Shown: positions 58,597-64,000 of the stretch, piece after piece
Layout of the letters: each line of letters opens with the position of its first letter
How positions within the stretch are numbered: the first letter of the stretch is position 1
DNA from: Lamellibrachia columna
Taxonomy: Eukaryota > Annelida > Polychaeta > Sabellida > Siboglinidae
Direction: 5' to 3'
DNA: 64,000 bases
Assembly (NCBI GenBank): GCA_963662155.1
Contig: OY759267.1
Span: 12,523,623-12,587,622 of the forward strand
Notes under the pieces: generated by a model
The model's input: only the letters and a program-made list of their open reading frames with translations
Database searches by the model: none
Told to the model about the DNA's origin: nothing
Translations under genes and position numbers: made by a program

Positions 58597-59334
58597 CTAG
58601 TATGGAGGGTATTTTTAAACAAAATATCTATATGTCAGCTGTACATAATGCAGCCACATAGAAAGAGTGCAACAGATTTGTGTGTTGGCTTCTTCTTGGG
58701 ATGAGAGTGCTGGGACGGGAAAACTTTCCACTGTGATGCCATCAGATGATGTCAAACAAGTACAGTCATTCCCACAGACAGAGACAACTTAACGACTGTG
58801 GAGTTGTGCAGCATACATTTCCTGTTGCCACTCTAACAACAGAAGTCTGTTGACGTTACCTATTTGCAGCATTTTTGAGATACTGTATCTAAAAATCTAT
58901 TGGAATATGATGTGATAACAATGATGATTTTTTTCTTATCTATATAAATTATGTACTAAATTTATTCTATCCAATAAAGAACTCCCCCTCACATTTTCAG
59001 CTATGGTACTGAATTTTGTCTTCTTTATTTTGAGGACCAAATATTCAAGGAAAATATGATTTTCAGGTGAAAAAAATTTAATTGTTGTCATTTTGAAAGG
59101 TCATCAGAAAGTGCTTTTCTTACTTGAATAATAACCATCAATATCAGCAGATAATCAAAATGTGTAGTTTGGGCTAAAATCTTCATAATTTATTATAGGT
59201 CGCTGTTGCACATTGACATTATCATGCATTTTAGTGCAGATAGTTTCAACAGAAAAATTCTCCTGTGTTCGAGGTACCACATCTCCATACATTTTAAGCT
59301 AATTATAAAAGTAGTATCTCAAATTAAAGCGTAT
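58597..59334. other. Intron 9, right part
   Basis: No features apart from the possible exon just described and its upstream sequence. Confidence 0.55.
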
Positions 59335-59747
59335 GTCCAGGCAGGTGGAGTGTGACTGGGATGCTGTATGTTGCCAGGCAGGTGGAGTGTGACTTGGATG
59401 GTGTCTGTTGCCAGACAGGTGGAGTGTGACTTGGATGTTGTCTGTTGCCAGACAGGTGGAGTGTGACTTGGATGTTGTCTGTTGCCAGACAGGTGGAGTG
59501 TGACTTGGATGGTGTCTGTTGCCAGACACGTGGTGTGTGACTTGGATGGTGTCTGTTGCCAGACAGGTGGAGTGTGACTTGGATGGTGTCTGTTGCCAGA
59601 CAGGTGGAGTGTGACTTGGATGGTGTCTGTTGCCAGACAGGTGGAGTGTGACTTGGATGTTGTCTGTTGCCAGACAGGTGGAGTGTGACTTTAATGTTGA
59701 CTGTTGCCAGACAGGTGGAGTGTGACTTGGATGGTGTCTGTTGCCAG
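59335..59747 (+). repeat. 37-bp minisatellite made from the last exon's splice site
   Basis: About 11 copies of a unit, TGTCTGTTGCCAGACAGGT plus GGAGTGTGACTTGGATGG, precede the last exon, whose junction reads TGTTGCCAG|GCAGGTTGAGTG followed by TGACTTGGAGAC. Each unit therefore reproduces the acceptor and the first 20 or so bases of the exon. The array also gives a long open frame on the - strand, an artefact of the repeat. Confidence 0.95.
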
Positions 59748-59907
59748 GCAGGTTGAGTGTGACTTGGAGACGATGTGGCAAGTCACCAGTGCTGACAACC
59801 AACGCATGAAGCAAAGTGTGAAGAGGACGATACAGAAACTGAAGCAACACCCAAATCTGCACACTCTGCTTTCTGACAATGATGGAGATGACAACAATGA
59901 AGTATAA
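59748..59907 (+). CDS. CEP89: CEP89-like gene, exon J (last exon, C-terminus)
   Basis: The first base completes a Lys codon (AA|G) from exon I, 24.4 kb upstream. It encodes QVECDLETMWQVTSADNQRM, then QSVKRTIQKLKQHPN, and ends DGDDNNEV before TAA at 59905. Vertebrate CEP89 has [20 protein letters not shown] here, so the Glu-Trp-Thr-Asn-Arg pattern is kept. The tail is shorter and more acidic than in vertebrates. I chose the acceptor nearest the unique part of the exon; the copies upstream in the array are decoys or possible alternatives. Confidence 0.88.
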
Positions 59908-60069
59908 ATAACTGATAATCGGCCCAAAATGTAATCATCTATTGAGATAAAAACTTGAACTAAGACACCACGCTCGTGTAGGTGTGGCATGTTTGTGCAT
60001 GCATTTGTATATCCTGTGATTATGTGTTTGAACAGCTGTCGACTTATGAATTAACATAAGAAGTATAAT

Positions 60070-60290
60070 GTGCTGTGTGTGGTAGGTTACAGCCTTGTAA
60101 CGTATAAAGTACACTGTATGGTGGTAGGTTACAGCCTTGTAACATATAAAGTACAATGTACGGTGGTAGGTTACAGCCTTGTAACATATAAAGTACAATG
60201 TACAGTGGTAGGTTACAGACTTGTAACATGTAAAGTACAATGTACAGTGGTAGGTTACAGACTTGCAACATATAAAGCACAATGTGCAAT
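60070..60290 (+). repeat. 40-bp tandem repeat in the 3' UTR
   Basis: Five copies of a unit with GTGGTAGGTTACAGCCTTGT and AACATATAAAGTACAATGTA. If transcribed, it would place five copies in the CEP89 3' UTR. Confidence 0.93.
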
Positions 60291-60944
60291 TGGCAACCCA
60301 TTAGTATCTTGGAATAAACAGGTGCACACGAAATTAATAGCTTCTTGGAAAAAACAGGTGCGCACAAAATTAATAGCTTACTTAAGGATCACCTTTATTT
60401 AAGGATCGATCACCTTTCATTCAAACCACTTAAAGACAATCGGTGAATCTGGTGAAGTTCTAGTATTTTTCACAATAGATTTTGAATCGTCACGGCTCAA
60501 AAATGTCAACATCAATCTCAATATTCTGTAATGACCTAGAACCTGATTATTATTCTGATGAAATCTGGTTTGCAATGAATTTTATAGCTGTTAAGTTTGA
60601 ATGTCAACCCCAGTTGGATGTCAAACCCATTTCTTTTTTAAATTACCAACTTGTATAGACCAAATCTATGGAGTTTCAACTCGATCTGAATGTTAGAACT
60701 AATGGGTAGTGTATATGGTCTATGTTGTCACCGTCTGTTTAATGTGTAGTGCAACTATGTGGTCACTTTGCCAATCCAGTGAAGTGTTTCATTTATTTAT
60801 TCAAACTGTACCTACTATTTAAGTATAATTAATGTACTTATATACTTAATGTACTTATTGCATGCAATACATTCTTAATGTAGGTGTGTACACGTGTGTG
60901 CACATGATGCACATTGCATTCAGTTTTTTATGTTACATAGACAG

Positions 60945-60950
60945 AATAAA
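60945..60950 (+). terminator. Poly(A) signal AATAAA for the CEP89-like gene
   Basis: Canonical hexamer, followed by a TG/T-rich stretch (AATGTTTGTAAATTTTTATT) as expected downstream of a cleavage site. Confidence 0.6.
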
Positions 60951-60974
60951 ACTGCAATGAAATGTTTGTAAATT

Positions 60975-60980
60975 TTTATT
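60975..60980 (-). terminator. Poly(A) signal AATAAA for the convergent gene
   Basis: Reads AATAAA on the - strand, about 860 bp after the stop codon at 61844. It lies 24 bp from the + strand signal. Confidence 0.5.
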
Positions 60981-61339
60981 TCTTTATAGTATGTCAATAC
61001 ATTACTAGATAGACAGTATGGGCACAACCTCTTGTTACAATTAAAAGCACTTCTATATAACATCATGGTAGTTTGACCACAGTGACATGGTAAGTAAACT
61101 CTTCAAATGGTTACTAAGACTTGAACTAAGTAAAACATGAATGGACAGAATGCTCACAAACAATGCATACAACATGCTGTACTGCCATAACTTTTAAACA
61201 AAGACGAAGGTTACTTTTGACTTTAATTTGCACACATGTACCCTCCCGTGTAAAGGAGCCTGCATCCACCAGCCCTGGTGAATTCCAAACTTGTCTGCTG
61301 GATGTCAATCTGCGCACGGGCTGCCAGCAGTATCATACA

Positions 61340-61370
61340 CGCCATGGTGATGTCGTACATCACCATGGCG
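61340..61370. repeat. Perfect 14-bp inverted repeat with CGT loop
   Basis: Arms CGCCATGGTGATGT and its exact complement around CGT. It lies in the predicted 3' UTR of the - strand gene and would form a stable RNA hairpin. Confidence 0.85.
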
Positions 61371-61843
61371 AATATGAAAGGAATGAATATAAAAAATTAC
61401 AATTTGGAGTTGTGAGATTTCTTAGCATAATTTGGTGTTGAAGCCTATATTTTACATACTCTAATGAAAAGGAAACTGTAGAGAAAAATGAGACATTGAG
61501 CAGAGCCATTCTGCACAATACATCATAAAAAACATCAAACCAGTTCAAAAGCCCTGCAGTAAACTAAAACTTGTCAACTGGAGATCCAGTTTCTTCTAAA
61601 GCCACAAAGTCAACACTTTACCATTATGGTCATCTACATATCATCAACTCGGCATCTGCATCAACTGACCAACTAACCAAGTATTGATGATAAAGAAATG
61701 CTTCAATAATGCTGGCAAACATGAAAGTATGTATAATCATATATGTCTAAACAAGATAGATGCTGCTGAAGTAACTGCTCATGTGAACAGACACCGGATC
61801 CGTCTTCAACTTTTCTACAACTAACTCAATACCAGTGTCGAAC

Positions 61844-61924
61844 TCAATATCGATGTCGACTATCTCTTCGAGTCCTGTCATCATCATGACTTCTGTCGTC
61901 ATGACTTCTGTCACGTTCACGCAT
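61844..61924 (-). CDS. Terminal exon of a convergent gene encoding an Arg/Asp/Ser-rich tail
   Basis: On the - strand, the acceptor TTGGTTACACTTCCAG is followed by 26 codons, MRERDRSHDDRSHDDDRTRR and DSRHRY, then TGA; phase 0. Alternating RD, RS and HDD units are typical of the C-termini of RS-type splicing and RNA-processing proteins, but the family cannot be named from this exon. The upstream exons were not found in the remaining 2 kb. The predicted 3' UTR runs to about 60960. Confidence 0.45.
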   Translation of the reverse strand: MRERDRSHDDRSHDDDRTRRDSRHRY

Positions 61925-61944
61925 CTGGAAGTGTAACCAAAGAT

Positions 61945-62200
61945 GAAGTAATATTGGTCAGCGTGTAGTAAGTCAGACAGAAAATAATATCGGTCATTGT
62001 GTAGAAAGTCTGACAGGAAGTAATACTAGTCAGTGTGTAGAAAGTCAGACAAGAAGTAATACTGGTCCATGTGTAGAAAGTCAGACAAGTAATACTGGTC
62101 CGTGTGTAGAAAGTCGGACAAGTAATACTGGTCAGGTGTGTAGAAAGTTAGGCAGGAAGTAATACTGGTCAGTGTGTAGAAAGTCAGACAACAAGTAATA
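61945..62200 (-). repeat. ~33-bp minisatellite upstream of the convergent exon's acceptor
   Basis: Seven imperfect copies of a unit with GTCAGTGTGTAGAAAGTCAG and ACAAGAAGTAATACTG lie within about 20 bp of the acceptor at 61925. On the - strand the units are pyrimidine-rich (TTACTTCTTGTCTGACTTTC), like an extended polypyrimidine tract. Confidence 0.9.
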
Positions 62201-62324
62201 CAATACAAATAAATAATATGATACAAATGTGACTTTCCCAAAATATGTTTACCATGTATGTCAAAGTTATTTGCGACCCAATATATAGGGTTGATATGAA
62301 GCATGCTCAGGTGCCCATATGGAT

Positions 62325-62594
62325 GGTTTGAGGTAGTATAGTGAGTTTAGAGATCGAGATCACCAGCTCTATGAGGTGCACTGAGTCCACAACACGTTTT
62401 TTCCAATTCCCTGTGTGGGATCTTTTATTTCCCCTGGCATAGACATCAGATAGAAGGGGCCAACGGCTTTTAGTCTCTTCTGAAAGACATGGACAAAGTG
62501 GGGTGAACAAAATTGCCTTTCGAAACGGTAGTTTTGAACCCCGGTCCCTCAACCGAAAGCCCAACGCTCTACCACACGACCACCATGCCCCACC
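62325..62594 (-). mobile_element. tRNA-derived SINE
   Basis: On the - strand it starts GGGGCATGGTGGTCGTGTGG with an A-box-like TGGTCGTGTGG, and 30 bp later has GGGTTCAAAACT, a B-box-like element, giving an internal RNA polymerase III promoter. A body of about 200 bp follows, with TTTGTCCATGTCTTTCAGAA and CACACAGGGAATTGGAAAAA. The family is not identified and the 3' limit is approximate. Confidence 0.75.
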
Positions 62595-62973
62595 CCATGG
62601 TTCGTACATTTTTAGTTTTTCGAAATTCCTGAAGGAGTGGGGGTCTTGGGGGGTCAAAATTCCCCCAACAAGGCTGTAGCATAAATTGCAACAGTGGAAT
62701 TGTAATTTTTCTATGTAATTGTAAAGATAATAATGATGCCTTTCAAGCTATTGTAGTTTTGTCTGTACCCCCTATAGAGGTGTTATAGATACAGTGCAAG
62801 TATGTGCTGTATAAAAAAATGGCAAAGTGTGTGCAGTGCAACTAAAGCCTTGGTAAAAAATGATGTCAGAAGTAAAAACAAACAGGGCACGCGATGCACT
62901 GGGTGTAATTAGGGGTCACTTATTGCAACCGAGTGGTAATCTGTGCCTCGATAAGTGAATTAACGCACATTAC

Positions 62974-63150
62974 CATGGCAGAGGCATTAGCTTTGTTTTG
63001 TGAAAATGATATCAAGAGTGCGATGGAGAAAGTCGATATGAACATAATAAATGCGCTCAAACGTTGGATTACATGCCGAGGCCTTACAAACATCAACACT
63101 TGTACAAAGAGTAGTACTCAATCAACAGACCTTTCAGTTTCACAATAGTC
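62974..63150 (+). CDS. Short ORF with a SAP-like start
   Basis: Starting at an ATG in a good context (ACCATGG), it encodes MAEALALFCENDIKSAMEKV followed by NALKRWITCRGLTNI, similar to the LxxWLxxRGL helix of SAP-type DNA-binding domains that open several transposon-associated proteins. A second stretch that reads well (MGKEFRVVRLPSGQTAGESE, near 63470) lies further along the same strand. Whether this is an exon or part of a decayed mobile element is unclear. Confidence 0.25.
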
Positions 63151-64000
63151 AACAGAAAACGGAGTAAAATTTGCTTGATGCACACAATTCGTACATTTAA
63201 AAAATACCAGATGAAAATGTATGCAACTATTCATAATAATCACCCCAAGAAAAGTTAACAACGACCTTGTGATGTTTTAGCATTTAATGGGTTGCGATGC
63301 ATACATCTGAGGTTCCCTAACTGGCTTGTACCGGTATCTACTTTGTGCAGTTTTGTCATTCAATATAATCGTAAATATGTCTCTCAAAAACAACTTTACC
63401 AGACAAATAGTTGCACTCCAGTGATGAATAATTGTTTGTTGTTTAGAATAACGATGTAGCAACAATGGGCAAGGAATTCCGTGTAGTTCGCCTGCCTAGT
63501 GGCCAAACAGCTGGGGAGTCAGAAGTTGTACCATACAAATGATTGCCCTGATATTTTGCTGAACATTCTTGGGTCATCTTTTCGTTGTACTCATCAATCA
63601 AACTTGGCCATTCTGGTGTCCAAAAATAGTAGTGTTGTTTTCATCATAAGTCCTTCGACCACCACGAAAATGAAGCCCACATACCGGGCGGGGGGGACGT
63701 TCCATCAGAGTTCATGCAAAGAATCCCAAGTTTGAGAATGTAATTTTTCTCATGGAATGACTTCCCGTCTGCTTCAACTTCCTGAAAGCTATTGGCCAAC
63801 ACATGGAAAGTGTTGGGCTGAACAGACACTGGTGTGTAGCCAACACCACAGAGAACATGTAGATGACAAAGCTGGACTTTTCACCTAGAAGCCATCATTG
63901 TAATGCTGTCATAGTTCACCATCTACGACTACATAAACTATGCCTGATGGGGACCTGGCTATCTTGCAGAAACGAAACTCCTTGAGAAAACAGTGCCAGA
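63151..64000. other. Right end of the window, not assigned
   Basis: Apart from the frame near 63440-63530 noted with the SAP-like ORF, I see no gene, repeat or transposon end here. Confidence 0.5.

Larger units (their letters stand above)
59908..60965 (+). other. Predicted 3' UTR of the CEP89-like gene
   Basis: From the stop codon to about 15 bp after the AATAAA at 60945. An earlier AATAAA at 60312 could give a shorter form. The UTR includes a 40-bp tandem repeat (60070-60290). Confidence 0.6.

Noticed and set aside
59299..59862. 187-codon open frame on the - strand
   Set aside because: It is the reverse reading of the 37-bp array before the last exon; the repeated HSTCLATD-type units follow from the DNA repeat, not from a protein family.

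Overview
This is a stretch of an intron-rich animal nuclear genome, not a microbial one. Signs of this are split coding exons with consensus GT-AG junctions, very long AT-rich introns, many (TA)n microsatellites and minisatellites, and dense remains of non-LTR retrotransposons (CR1, L2, Rex1, RTE and jockey-like groups), a DIRS-like element, hAT, pogo and TA-flanked DNA transposons, and a tRNA-derived SINE. This mix suits an aquatic invertebrate; I cannot name the phylum from sequence alone.

The main host gene is on the + strand from 4835 to 59907. Ten exons (4835-4950, 7651-7831, 8296-8359, 9929-10032, 19062-19161, 22182-22223, 23206-23295, 34999-35045, 35238-35360, 59748-59907) join with every splice phase consistent into one open frame of about 341 residues ending in TAA. 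The product is a continuous coiled coil that I recognise, by remembered comparison with the vertebrate protein, as the C-terminal half of CEP89 (CCDC123), a distal-appendage protein of the mother centriole. The N-terminal half lies to the left of the window. A second, convergent gene on the - strand shows only its last exon (61844-61924, Arg/Asp/Ser-rich tail). The two genes' poly(A) signals sit 24 bp apart at 60945 and 60980.

Layout: 1-4555 is intron with TA arrays and a hairpin. 4556-10400 holds the first four exons with minisatellites and two LINE fragments. 10400-19061 is a 9-kb intron with a nearly full-length CR1-like LINE (-) and another LINE (+) split by a hAT element. 19162-22181 carries a transposon-like element whose core is a 68-bp tandem array with higher-order structure. 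23296-34998 (11.7 kb) holds an L2-like LINE split by other insertions, a tRNA-Ile(TAT)-like gene, a TA-flanked element and a pogo/Tigger transposon. 35361-59747 (24.4 kb) holds DIRS-like remains, a second hAT element, a CR1 LINE with PHD-like and SGNH-esterase domains, a three-level nest of retrotransposons (44995-51390), and two more degenerate LINEs. 59908-64000 holds the CEP89 3' UTR, the convergent gene end, a SINE and a possible SAP-like ORF.

The most unusual pattern is that several introns end in minisatellites built from the intron's own 3' splice site, in four cases including or closely resembling the first bases of the following exon. The acceptor of that exon is therefore preceded by many decoy acceptors. 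This occurs independently, with unrelated repeat units, at several exons of CEP89, and a similar array precedes the convergent exon.
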